Below are positions 1 through 7,952 of a stretch of 64,000 bases of DNA, piece after piece. The notes beneath the pieces are model-generated. The model worked only from the letters and a program-made list of their open reading frames with translations, made no database searches and was not told the DNA's origin. Source of the stretch: Limnocylindrus sp040397235. GTDB taxonomy: Bacteria; Chloroflexota; Limnocylindria; Limnocylindrales; Limnocylindraceae. The number at the start of each line of letters is the position of its first letter. Positions within the stretch are counted from its first letter, which is position 1. Position numbers and translations under genes: made by a program. The stretch spans positions 186,001-250,000 of the forward strand of contig JBBAWH010000001.1 of the NCBI GenBank assembly GCA_040397235.1, given 5' to 3'.

Positions 1-831
1 ACCGGCGCCGGTTCGAGCCGACACCGCCACGAGTGGGACGTCGCCGCCGTAATCCTCGATCACGACATTCGATTCCGCGAGCTCCGTCTTCACGCGGTCC
101 GGGTTTGCATCTGGCTTGTCAATCTTGTTGAGCGCGATGATGATCGGCACATTCGCCGCACGAGCGTGGCTGATCGCCTCTTTTGTCTGCGGCATCACGC
201 CGTCGTCAGCGGCGACTACGACGATGGCGATATCTGTTACTCGCGCGCCACGCGCGCGCATCGCCGTAAACGCTTCGTGTCCAGGGGTGTCAAGGAAGAG
301 AATTGAACGGTCGCCACGCTGCACCTGGCTGGCGCCAAGGTGCTGGGTAATGCCGCCACGCTCGCCCTCCGCAACGCTGGTCTTGCGCAGCGCATCGAGC
401 AGGCTCGTCTTGCCGTGGTCGACGTGGCCCATGACGGTAACGATGGGGGCGCGCGAGATAAGTGCGGCGCCCGGATCTTCGCTGAAGAATTCTGTCTTTG
501 TTGCAGCTGGTAGGGCCTCGGGGGTCGCCTCTGGCGCGACCTCGTCTTCGTCAGGCTCGGGCTCCTTGACGGTGAAGCCGAGCTCAGTGGCAATCAGGGA
601 GGCAGTCTCGCGATCAATGCCCTGGTTCATGGTGGCAAAGACCCCACTGCGAATCAGTGGATTGATGATGTCCGCGGGGTTTACCTTGAGCAGCGTTGCA
701 AGATCGCCGACCGCGATTGAGGCGGGCAATTCGAGGATGCCGTCATGAACCTGCGCTACGCGTGCTGGCTTCGGTTCTGGTGGTAAGCGATCGGGGCGCG
801 GTGGACGGATGCTCTTACGCTGCTTCGTCAT
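1..831 (-). CDS. infB: Translation initiation factor IF-2, N-terminal part (gene runs off the left edge)
   Basis: IF-2 is the GTPase that places initiator tRNA on the 30S subunit and promotes 50S joining. The 277 codons present start at ATG 831. They hold a short basic leader, an IF2N domain at about residues 33-85, an acidic linker, and a GTPase domain with G1 GHVDHGKT (135-142), G3 DTPGH (181-185) and G4 NKID (235-238). The domain is still open at base 1, so the later beta-barrel and fMet-tRNA-binding domains lie outside the window. The N-terminal extension is far shorter than the several hundred residues found in E. coli. The start lies 3 bases after the rnpM stop, matching the usual nusA-ylxR-infB order. 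Family assignment is certain. Confidence 0.97.
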   Translation of the reverse strand, partial: MTKQRKSIRPPRPDRLPPEPKPARVAQVHDGILELPASIAVGDLATLLKVNPADIINPLIRSGVFATMNQGIDRETASLIATELGFTVKEPEPDEDEVAPEATPEALPAATKTEFFSEDPGAALISRAPIVTVMGHVDHGKTSLLDALRKTSVAEGERGGITQHLGASQVQRGDRSILFLDTPGHEAFTAMRARGARVTDIAIVVVAADDGVMPQTKEAISHARAANVPIIIALNKIDKPDANPDRVKTELAESNVVIEDYGGDVPLVAVSARTGAG

Positions 832-834
832 CTG

Positions 835-1161
835 CTACCCCCTTTCGTCTCGTCGGCTTCGTCGCTCAATCAGTATCTGCTCAAGATCTGTGGCCGCAAT
901 GCGACCCTTCAGCCCTCGTCGTAGTCCTTCACCGATCAGCAGGTCGTGGGCATGGTCGCCGCTCTGGCAGACCCACGCACCTCGACCGCCAACAGCGCCC
1001 GCTCGCACCACTCCATCTGCGGAGGCTCCGTACCGCACGAGCGTCTCCAGCGGCTGTGTCAGCCGACAGGCCACGCAGGTGCGCGCACGAACCGCGGGCG
1101 TCTTAGGCCCCCTCGCCCGCTGGGGCCACTGCAGGCACCTCAGCGGCTCCAGTTCCATCAC
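835..1161 (-). CDS. rnpM: YlxR/RnpM family RNA-binding protein (DUF448)
   Basis: A small basic protein of the YlxR family. In Bacillus the homologue binds RNase P RNA and modulates the enzyme, hence the name RnpM. The family signature RTCVACR is visible at about residues 27-33, followed by a basic C-terminal half. It sits between nusA and infB as usual. The only ordinary in-frame starts before the signature are two adjacent ATGs at 1161 and 1158, so the gene overlaps the end of nusA by 56-59 bases, which is long for this genome. The first ~25 residues are not family-like and may be weakly used. The L7Ae-like ylxQ gene often found next to it is absent. Confidence 0.88.
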   Translation of the reverse strand: MMELEPLRCLQWPQRARGPKTPAVRARTCVACRLTQPLETLVRYGASADGVVRAGAVGGRGAWVCQSGDHAHDLLIGEGLRRGLKGRIAATDLEQILIERRSRRDERG

Positions 1162-2173
1162 TGGCGATGTCGATTCGGAATCCGGTGAGTCGCGCCGCTA
1201 GGCGGGCGTTCTGTCCGCCAGCGCCGATCGCAAGGGAGAGTGCGCGCTCGGGAACCACGACGGTTGCCGACTTGGCCGCCTCATCAACGGTGACCGAGAC
1301 GACCGGCGCTGGTGAGAGAGCTCGCCCAATCGCCTCAGCTGCATCATCGGTGTGCGCGATGATGTCGATCTTTTCGCCACCAAGGTCTTCGACAACAGCC
1401 TGCACTCGTGCGCCACGTTGGCCAACGACTGCGCCGACCGGATCGAGTCCGACCTGCTTCGTTGCAACAACAATCTTGGTGCGGCTCCCCGGCTCACGAG
1501 CGATCGAGGTGATCTCCACCGTGCCCGCAGTCAGCTCAGGAACCTCAAGTTCAAAGAGCTTCTTGACGAAGTTCTTATGCGTACGCGTCAGAAGGATCTC
1601 TGGGCCACGAAGGGTTGTTCGCACTTCCAGTAGGAGTGCCTTGACGTTTTCGCCGATGCGGAAGGTGTCGAGCTGCGACTGCTCCGTTGCAGGCAGGTAT
1701 GCCTCCGCCTTCCCCACGTCCAAGACGAGGTTGCGGCGATCGACGCGCATCACGACGCCGGTAAGAATCTCACCCGCACGCTCGGCGAACGACTGCATGG
1801 TCAGGTCGCGCTGGATCTGGATGAGGCGCTGCTGGAGCGCCTGGCGAGCCTGGGCCGCAACGATGCGACCCATATCAGCATCCATCTCTTCGAGTTCGAT
1901 GAGGTCTCCAGCGACAGCACCTGGCCTCGTTGCCTGGGCCTCTTCTGGCGTCCACTCTGCGCCGGGGACGAGTACCTCTTCTACGACTCGGCGGGCCCGA
2001 TAGACCCGCATTGCCCCTGATTCAGGATCAAGGCGCACGTGGATGTCGGATGAGGTGTGTCGGCGATTCAGAGCGACCGCGTAGGACTCCTCTGCCGCCT
2101 GCAACACCGCAGCTCGATCAATACCGCGCTCAGCGCCTAGCTGAATGAGGGCGATCACAAGCTCTTTGCTCAC
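1103..2173 (-). CDS. nusA: Transcription termination/antitermination factor NusA
   Basis: NusA binds RNA polymerase and the nascent RNA and affects pausing, hairpin-dependent termination and rRNA antitermination. The 356-residue protein has the N-terminal polymerase-binding domain (1-~125), an S1 domain (~135-200) and paired KH domains with GxxG-type loops (GQRG, GAGG). It ends with a short Ala/Pro tail and lacks the C-terminal acidic repeats of enterobacterial NusA. The start is GTG 2173, preceded by a strong GGGGAGG ribosome site. An open frame extends upstream to 2302 but crosses an intrinsic terminator, so it is not coding. No rimP gene precedes it. The leader suggests attenuation (see the terminator and promoter entries). 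Confidence 0.96.
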   Translation of the reverse strand: MSKELVIALIQLGAERGIDRAAVLQAAEESYAVALNRRHTSSDIHVRLDPESGAMRVYRARRVVEEVLVPGAEWTPEEAQATRPGAVAGDLIELEEMDADMGRIVAAQARQALQQRLIQIQRDLTMQSFAERAGEILTGVVMRVDRRNLVLDVGKAEAYLPATEQSQLDTFRIGENVKALLLEVRTTLRGPEILLTRTHKNFVKKLFELEVPELTAGTVEITSIAREPGSRTKIVVATKQVGLDPVGAVVGQRGARVQAVVEDLGGEKIDIIAHTDDAAEAIGRALSPAPVVSVTVDEAAKSATVVVPERALSLAIGAGGQNARLAARLTGFRIDIASDGTGAAEVPAVAPAGEGA

Positions 2174-2206
2174 GTCACGCCTCCCCTCTGTACTTGCGAC
2201 CCCGAT

Positions 2207-2234
2207 AAAAAAGACGTGGGGGTCACCCACGTCT
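2207..2234 (-). terminator. Intrinsic terminator or attenuator just upstream of nusA
   Basis: On the minus strand AGACGTGGG pairs perfectly with CCCACGTCT (9 bp) around the loop TGACC, followed directly by a run of six U. It lies 110 bases after the ispG stop and only 33 bases before the nusA GTG. It either ends the ispG operon or, if the promoter at 2261-2289 is real, works as an attenuator inside the nusA leader. The loop-proximal GACCCC could also pair with GGGGTC downstream at 2203-2198. Confidence 0.88.
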
Positions 2235-2260
2235 CTCGTCCGGCGGCCGTTGTTACACGA

Positions 2261-2289
2261 ACTATACCACGGGCATGAAGAGCCTAAAA
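2261..2289 (-). promoter_or_regulatory. Candidate nusA promoter (extended -10)
   Basis: The minus strand shows TGGTATAGT (TGN plus -10 TATAGT at 2266-2261), with a weak -35 TTTTAG 17 bases upstream. The predicted transcript would begin near 2254, about 20 bases before the terminator hairpin, so nusA would be read only by escape through that hairpin. The TGN extension matches several other candidate promoters here. Prediction from sequence only. Confidence 0.5.
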
Positions 2290-2345
2290 CCGGCGTCCCC
2301 ACGAGCCCTCTTGGCGCGCCTCAAGGCTGCGCAAAGACAGCGGCC

Positions 2346-3614
2346 CTAGCTCTTCGGGTAGTGGGCCTCTACATAGCGATCGAGGATCTCCAGGAATTCG
2401 GCGACGATCTTATCCCCGCGCAGGGTGGTGAGCAGGGCGCCATCCTGAAAGACGGGCGCTACCGGCTCCTCGAACGTGCCCGGAAGGCTGATCCCGAGGT
2501 TCGCATGCTTCGACTCCCCTGGCCCGTTAACCACGCAGCCCATCACCGCGACCTCGAGGCTCTCGACCCCTGGATGCAGCGGGCGCCACTCTGGCAGGCG
2601 CGCCTTGAGGTACGCCTGGATCTCTTGCGCCATCTCCTGGAAGAAGGTGCTCGTCGTGCGCCCACACCCCGGACACGAGGTGACCTGCGGCGAGAAGGCG
2701 CGGAGGCCAAGCGACTGCAGGATCTGCTGCGCCACCTCAACCTCGAGCGCGCGGTCCGCACCTGGCTCTGGCGTCAACGAGACGCGAATCGTGTCGCCGA
2801 TCCCCTGGTTCAGCAGATGCCCGAGCGCGGCGCTAGTGGCCACGATCCCCTTCATCCCCATCCCCGCCTCGGTCAGGCCGAGATGCAGCGGATAGTCACA
2901 GCGGCCCGCAAGATTGGTGTACACGTCGAACAGATCACGCACGTTTGAGGTCTTGGCAGAGAGCAGAATGCGATCGTGCGGCAGCCCCGTGGCCTCGGCG
3001 AGTTCGGCCGACTGCGTTGCAGAGCGCACGATCGCCTCGATCGTTACTGCACGTGCGCTTGCCGGAGTGTCCGCTGCGGCGTTCTCCTCCATCAGTTTCG
3101 TTAAGAGGTCCTGGTCCAGCGACCCCCAGTTGACGCCAATGCGCACCGGCTTATCGTGATCAATCGCAACCTTAACGATCGTCTGGAAGTTCTCGTCACG
3201 GCGCTTGCTCCCCACATTGCCCGGATTGATCCGATACTTTGCCAGCAACGAGGCGCTCTTCGGGTGAGCGGCAAGTAGCTTGTGACCGTTGTAGTGGAAG
3301 TCGCCAACGATGGGCGTCGTGAGCCCCTCATCGGCGAGTCGCTGCACGATCTCGGGGATCGCCGCGGCAGATGCGTCGTTATTCACGGTGACGCGCACGA
3401 TCTGACTTCCAGCCCGTGCCAGGTGCGCGACCTGCGCCGCGGTGCCCGCCGCGTCAGCGGTGTCGGTGTTCGTCATCGATTGCACAACGATTGGGTGGGC
3501 AGAGCCAACCAGCACGCCGCCAACAGAGACGCTCGGAGTTGAGCGACGAACTGGACGAAGTTGGTCTGGACTGTCGGCTGCAGGGCGGGCGACGACGTTC
3601 AGCTCGCGGCTCAT
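2346..3614 (-). CDS. ispG: 4-hydroxy-3-methylbut-2-en-1-yl diphosphate synthase (IspG/GcpE)
   Basis: IspG carries out the reductive ring opening of methylerythritol cyclodiphosphate to HMBPP, the penultimate step of the MEP isoprenoid pathway, using a [4Fe-4S] cluster. The 422-residue protein has the N-terminal TIM barrel (VVQSMTNTDT near residue 43). In the C-terminal domain the cluster ligands are seen as SCPGCGRT and GCVVNGPGES. The compact two-domain length is the bacterial form. It shares the ATGA overlap with rseP, and dxr two genes upstream is another MEP enzyme, so the operon combines isoprenoid supply with envelope functions. Its start at 3614 is fixed by the overlap. Confidence 0.97.
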   Translation of the reverse strand: MSRELNVVARPAADSPDQLRPVRRSTPSVSVGGVLVGSAHPIVVQSMTNTDTADAAGTAAQVAHLARAGSQIVRVTVNNDASAAAIPEIVQRLADEGLTTPIVGDFHYNGHKLLAAHPKSASLLAKYRINPGNVGSKRRDENFQTIVKVAIDHDKPVRIGVNWGSLDQDLLTKLMEENAAADTPASARAVTIEAIVRSATQSAELAEATGLPHDRILLSAKTSNVRDLFDVYTNLAGRCDYPLHLGLTEAGMGMKGIVATSAALGHLLNQGIGDTIRVSLTPEPGADRALEVEVAQQILQSLGLRAFSPQVTSCPGCGRTTSTFFQEMAQEIQAYLKARLPEWRPLHPGVESLEVAVMGCVVNGPGESKHANLGISLPGTFEEPVAPVFQDGALLTTLRGDKIVAEFLEILDRYVEAHYPKS

Positions 3615-4693
3615 CGATCTACTCCAAAGAGATTCAGGATGTCCCCGAGGGAGATCCAGGCGAAGAGGGCGAGCATGAGTACTGCACCTCCAGTGACGAG
3701 TTGGCGTTCGACGCGGCGACCACGCACCTCACCGAGCAGGCGACGTAGGAAGAGCGCAGCGACACGGCCACCATCAAGTGGCGGGATCGGCAGCAGATTC
3801 AGTACGGCGAGGTTTGCCGAGAGCAGTGCGGCGATATGCAAGAGGCCAGAAAAGCCGAGCTGACCTGCGGCCGCTGAGACACCGACGGCAATACCGATCG
3901 GGCCGGCAACGCCACCGGTGCCGTCAGATGGATTGAATGGTGACGTAATGAAGGTACCCAGTGCGCCCAGGATCGAGGTGCCGGCATCCCAGGTGCGCGC
4001 GACCGCAAGTCCAAGCGCATCAACGATCGGACGAGAGAGCGGCCCGGCGCCATCAATGGATGCAATCTGCACGCCCATGTAGCCCTGCCCTGCCGCCTCA
4101 GCGACGGTGCGCAGCGTCATGGAAACCTCGCGCGCCGTTTGGCCAGGAGTCTCCACCGTTACGCGCACGGTCTCCCCTGCTCGCTCAGGCAGGCTTCGGA
4201 GCGGTGAATCGAAGCGATCGAACGTCTCTCCCTCGACGCCCAGGATGCGATCACCTGGCAGTAGGCCGGCGGCGGCGGCTGGAGAGTATGGCTGCACATC
4301 GGCGAGGAGGATGCTGGCACTCTCAGCAAGTGGCCCAGAGAGGACGAACATCAGCAGGAAGGCAACCACGATGTTCATGGCGACCCCCGCAACCATCACC
4401 AACACCTTTGAGGTCAGGGTGGCTCGCTCCCAGCCTGCAGGGTCGGTATCACCCTCTTCGCTGCCAGCCATGCGCACAAAGCCACCGAGCGGGAGGGCAT
4501 TGATGGTGAGCTCCGTGCGCCGACCGCGTAGCAGCGTGAAGAGGCGTGGCGGGAACCCGATACCAAATTCTGGTACATCGATGCCGCGGAGTCTCGCAAC
4601 AATGAGGTGGCCCAACTCGTGCACGACGATGAGCGGCACCACGAGGAGCACGAATGCGAGCACAGGTCCGGCGATGCCGGTCAGAATCTCCAT
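3611..4693 (-). CDS. rseP: Site-2 protease family intramembrane zinc metalloprotease (RseP/RasP-like)
   Basis: An M50 membrane protease that cleaves transmembrane segments such as anti-sigma factors or remnant signal peptides. Zinc-binding HELGH lies at residues 25-29 within the first membrane segment. A PDZ domain follows at about 115-200, and a second conserved motif LDGGRV near residue 305 precedes the last membrane helices. At 360 residues it has one PDZ domain, like Bacillus RasP, rather than the two of E. coli RseP. It lies between dxr and ispG, a common neighbourhood. The start codon at 4693 shares one base with the dxr stop. The substrate cannot be told from sequence. Confidence 0.93.
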   Translation of the reverse strand: MEILTGIAGPVLAFVLLVVPLIVVHELGHLIVARLRGIDVPEFGIGFPPRLFTLLRGRRTELTINALPLGGFVRMAGSEEGDTDPAGWERATLTSKVLVMVAGVAMNIVVAFLLMFVLSGPLAESASILLADVQPYSPAAAAGLLPGDRILGVEGETFDRFDSPLRSLPERAGETVRVTVETPGQTAREVSMTLRTVAEAAGQGYMGVQIASIDGAGPLSRPIVDALGLAVARTWDAGTSILGALGTFITSPFNPSDGTGGVAGPIGIAVGVSAAAGQLGFSGLLHIAALLSANLAVLNLLPIPPLDGGRVAALFLRRLLGEVRGRRVERQLVTGGAVLMLALFAWISLGDILNLFGVDR

Positions 4694-5820
4694 CAGGCGG
4701 CCCCACTCCAGCGCTCTGCGAACAGCGTCACCTCTTCATGCAGTGCGATCACCTCAGCGACGCTCGCTGGGGCGGAGCGCACGCCAAACCGCTCCACCGC
4801 ATCGCGCAGCAGCTGCGGGATGCCGCCTAGCGGGAACTCGCCGGCCAGGAAGCGGGTAACCGCCACACCGTCGGCAGCGATCAGCGCGCCTGGAGCGGCA
4901 CCGCCAGCTCGACCAGCCTCCAAGGCGATTGCCAGCCCTGGGAAGCGCACAAGGTCGGGCGCGGTGAACGTGAGTGATCCGTGCGATACGAGGTCCACGT
5001 TCAGGATTGTTGAAGCCATACGCATAGGATAGCCGAGGGCATAACCGATCGGCCCGCGCATATCTGGGCTCCCCATCTGGGCCTTTGTTGATCCGTCAAC
5101 GAACTCCACGAGACCGTGCACGACGCTCTGCGGGTGCACCACGATCTTGATCTGTGCCATGGGCACGGAGAAGAGCCGATGCGCCTCGATCGCCTCAAGG
5201 CCCTTGTTCACCAGGGTCGCTGAATCGATGGTGATCTTCGCCCCCATGCTCCAGGTTGGGTGCTTGAGTGCCTTCACGGGAGTTGCGGCGGCAATCTCGG
5301 CGGCGGTCGATTCACGAAACGGTCCGCCACTCGCCGTCAGCCAGAGTGACCGAACGCGATCGAGCGTCTCGCCGACGAGGCACTGCCAGAGCGCCGAGTG
5401 CTCTGAGTCGACTGGTCGAAGGCGCTCAAGAGCGTTGCTCCCCTTGCGCTCTGCAGCTGCACGGGCGGCGCGCATCACCACATCACCTCCGGCGACGATC
5501 GTCTCCTTATTCGCGATCGCCACCGCCACACCCGCCTCAAGAGCGGCGACGGTTGCGGCAAGGCCGACAACACCAGTCGTGGCGATTAGGGCAACATCTG
5601 GTGCGGTATCAAGGACGATGGCCCGCAGATCATCCGCACTGCCGCCGACGAGGCTGCGCGCCTGCGGAGTGGCCGCTACCAGAGCATCATGCTGCTCACC
5701 ACCGCGGCCTGATGCCAGAGCAACGAGTTCAAACTCCTCGGGGTGCTGCGCAATAACCTCGGCAGCTTGCAGGCCGATCGAGCCGCTTGCACCGAGCAGT
5801 GCGACGCGGATGCGGCTCAC
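4693..5820 (-). CDS. dxr: 1-deoxy-D-xylulose 5-phosphate reductoisomerase
   Basis: Dxr catalyses the first committed step of the MEP pathway, converting DXP to MEP with NADPH. The Rossmann glycine motif GASGSIG is at residues 10-16. The family motifs SGGPFR and DSATLVNKGLEAIEA, which hold metal and substrate ligands, are present, and the C-terminal helical domain is complete. The length of 375 is slightly short of the common 390-400 but no motif is missing. It is one base from cdsA and shares a base with rseP, and ispG follows two genes later. Confidence 0.97.
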   Translation of the reverse strand: MSRIRVALLGASGSIGLQAAEVIAQHPEEFELVALASGRGGEQHDALVAATPQARSLVGGSADDLRAIVLDTAPDVALIATTGVVGLAATVAALEAGVAVAIANKETIVAGGDVVMRAARAAAERKGSNALERLRPVDSEHSALWQCLVGETLDRVRSLWLTASGGPFRESTAAEIAAATPVKALKHPTWSMGAKITIDSATLVNKGLEAIEAHRLFSVPMAQIKIVVHPQSVVHGLVEFVDGSTKAQMGSPDMRGPIGYALGYPMRMASTILNVDLVSHGSLTFTAPDLVRFPGLAIALEAGRAGGAAPGALIAADGVAVTRFLAGEFPLGGIPQLLRDAVERFGVRSAPASVAEVIALHEEVTLFAERWSGAA

Positions 5821-5821
5821 C

Positions 5822-6664
5822 TTAGGCTCGCAGTAGCAGCGCGGCGATGAGCGTCACTGGCGCCGCGAGCAGCAGGCTATCGATCCGATCGAGAACGCCA
5901 CCATGTCCGGGGATCAGATTCGATGCACTCTCGGCGCCTGCAACACGCTTGAAGAGCGATTCAAGGAGGTCACCCGCCTCGGCCGCAGTGGCAATGATCA
6001 AACCCCAGACCAGCCCCCAGAGCGGGCGCGCCTCTTCGGGGGTGCCGAGTGTGAAGAGCGGCCCAGCGATCAGCGCACCAACGAGTCCCGCAGCAAGGAT
6101 GCCGCCGATGAAGCCCTCGAGGCTCTTGCGCGGCGAAAGGACCGGCGCTAGCTTGCGTCGACCGATCGTGCGCCCAACGAGGTAGGCGGCGCTATCTGCC
6201 GTCCAAACGATTGCCAAGAGCCACACGATCCAACGTGCCGGCGCGCCTCGATCAAGTGGGTCGAGCGACGCGAGAAGTGGGAGGAGCGTCAGCGGGCTCA
6301 ACCAAATCACGGCAGCCATCGTTCCAAGAAGTAGTCGCAGCTCAGGTTCCAACCTCTTCTCTGTTGCGCGCACCGCTCGACGGATCACCGTACCTACGAA
6401 GATCAGGAGTGCTGAGATGGTCAGCACTCCGCCTAGTACCGGTGAGATGGCGGCGGAGAGCGGGCTGACCAAGATGACGGTGATCCAGAACGCAGAGGCA
6501 CCGCCAAGCACCTTGGTGAGGATTCGAGCCGCTTCTCGTGCAGCGAGGCTGATGAGGAGAACGGTTACCGCGAGTGTGCCTGCTGGCGGGAAGAGCGCAA
6601 CGGCGGCGACGGGAAGGATCAAGAGCGAGCCGATCGCCCGCTGGGTCAGCGCCCCGCTGCTCAT
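5822..6664 (-). CDS. cdsA: Phosphatidate cytidylyltransferase (CDP-diglyceride synthase)
   Basis: CdsA makes CDP-diacylglycerol from phosphatidate and CTP, the branch point to membrane phospholipids. The 280-residue protein is mostly hydrophobic with about eight membrane segments. It carries the family signature in its last third: SPRKSLEGFIGG, then GDLLESLFKRVAG, then IPGHGGVLDRIDS, including the catalytic aspartates. It overlaps uppS by four bases and is followed by dxr. The uppS-cdsA-dxr-rseP order is widely conserved. Confidence 0.95.
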   Translation of the reverse strand: MSSGALTQRAIGSLLILPVAAVALFPPAGTLAVTVLLISLAAREAARILTKVLGGASAFWITVILVSPLSAAISPVLGGVLTISALLIFVGTVIRRAVRATEKRLEPELRLLLGTMAAVIWLSPLTLLPLLASLDPLDRGAPARWIVWLLAIVWTADSAAYLVGRTIGRRKLAPVLSPRKSLEGFIGGILAAGLVGALIAGPLFTLGTPEEARPLWGLVWGLIIATAAEAGDLLESLFKRVAGAESASNLIPGHGGVLDRIDSLLLAAPVTLIAALLLRA

Positions 6665-7410
6665 CGCCCGAACCGCCGGATGCGCTGGGCATAGGCCGCG
6701 ATCGCCGCATCAAGATCCTCAGCGCCAAAATCCGGCCAGAGTGTTGCCGTCGTCACGATCTCCGCGTAGGCGCTCTGCCACAACAGGAAGTTCGAGAGGC
6801 GCTCCTCCCCGCCCGTGCGGATAACGAGATCAGGGTCTGGTGTGCCGACGGTGTAGAGGGCGTCGGCGATCGTACGCTCATCGATGCTCTCAGGGGAGAG
6901 GCCAGCGGTCACAATCGTGCGAATGGCATCAACAATCTCGGTGCGACTGCCGTAGTTAAAGGCAACAGCCAACTGGAGCTTTGTGCCACCTACCGTCTTT
7001 GCACACGCAGCGGCAATGCGCTCCTGCGCCTGATCTGGCAGCTCGGCGAGTCGACCGAGAAAACGAACGGCCACCCCCTGCGCAAGCAGCTCGGGCGTTT
7101 CATCATCGATCACCTTCGCCAGGAGATTGAAGAGCTGCGCTACCTCCTTGTCGCTGCGGGCCCAGTTCTCGCGGCTGAAGGCGTAGACGGTTAGGTGTGG
7201 GATGCCGATCTGCACTGCGTGCTTGAGGACGGTGCGCAACGCCTCTGTGCCGGCGACGTGCCCTTCGAGTTCATCGAGGTTCCGACCGCGTGCCCAGCGC
7301 CGATTCCCGTCCATGATGATGGCGACATGGTTCGGTCCGCCTTCGGGCGGTGGGGTGCTGTGCACCAGCGGCTGCGCATCAGCAGGTCGCCGAATTTCGG
7401 CGTCGGTCAC
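6661..7410 (-). CDS. uppS: Undecaprenyl diphosphate synthase (cis-prenyltransferase)
   Basis: UppS builds the C55 lipid carrier for peptidoglycan and other wall polymers by adding isopentenyl units to farnesyl diphosphate. The motif IIMDGNRRWARG contains catalytic Asp34. The C-terminal conserved region includes RTGGEERLSNFLLWQSAYAE. Roughly 25 extra residues rich in Pro and Ala precede the conserved core. It overlaps frr upstream and cdsA downstream by four bases each, so all three are probably translated in a coupled way. Confidence 0.96.
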   Translation of the reverse strand: MTDAEIRRPADAQPLVHSTPPPEGGPNHVAIIMDGNRRWARGRNLDELEGHVAGTEALRTVLKHAVQIGIPHLTVYAFSRENWARSDKEVAQLFNLLAKVIDDETPELLAQGVAVRFLGRLAELPDQAQERIAAACAKTVGGTKLQLAVAFNYGSRTEIVDAIRTIVTAGLSPESIDERTIADALYTVGTPDPDLVIRTGGEERLSNFLLWQSAYAEIVTTATLWPDFGAEDLDAAIAAYAQRIRRFGR

Positions 7411-7952
7411 CCTTCGAGAACCTCGCGCTCCTTCGCAGCGGTTAGCTTGTCGATCTCAGCAATCTTTCCATCGGTCAGCTTCTGGAGCGCCTCGAGCTGG
7501 CGGCGGGCATCATCCTCGCCGATCTCCTTGGCCTTCTCCGCCTTCTTGACCGCCTCTTGCTCGTCACGTCGAACATTGCGGATCTCAACGCGCGCCTCTT
7601 CGGCCCGCTTCCCCATCTGCTTTACGAGGTCCTTGCGGCGCTCCTCTGTCATTGCAGGAACGCGGAGGCGGATAACTCCACCGTCTACCGCAGGGGTCAT
7701 GCCGAGCTGGGCGTTGTTGAGCGCCTTCTCAATGGCGGGGATCGCCGACCTATCCCACGGCTGAATCACCAGTAGGGTGTTCTCTGGGACGCTGATCCCG
7801 GCCATCTGGTTGAGTGGCGTAATCGCGCCGTAGTGCTCAACGGTGACGCGCTCAACGAGCGACGCACTGGCACGCCCTGTGCGGAAGCCGCCCAAATCCT
7901 TACCAAAGGCGTCGACCGCCTTGGTCATGCGCTCAGCTGCCGTGCCGCTCAT
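7407..7952 (-). CDS. frr: Ribosome recycling factor
   Basis: With EF-G, RRF splits the post-termination ribosome. The 181-residue protein has the normal length and composition: long charged helices forming the three-helix stem (residues 1-30 and ~105-181), with a small beta domain between. Motifs such as FRTGRAS and VIRLRVPAMTEERRKDLVKQ are characteristic. It overlaps pyrH and uppS by four bases. The order rpsB-tsf-pyrH-frr-uppS-cdsA is among the most conserved in bacteria. Confidence 0.97.
   Translation of the reverse strand: MSGTAAERMTKAVDAFGKDLGGFRTGRASASLVERVTVEHYGAITPLNQMAGISVPENTLLVIQPWDRSAIPAIEKALNNAQLGMTPAVDGGVIRLRVPAMTEERRKDLVKQMGKRAEEARVEIRNVRRDEQEAVKKAEKAKEIGEDDARRQLEALQKLTDGKIAEIDKLTAAKEREVLEG

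Noticed and set aside
2145..2948. Plus-strand frame of 267 codons opposite nusA leader and ispG
   Set aside because: It runs through the terminator and the 3' part of ispG, with no recognisable protein feature.
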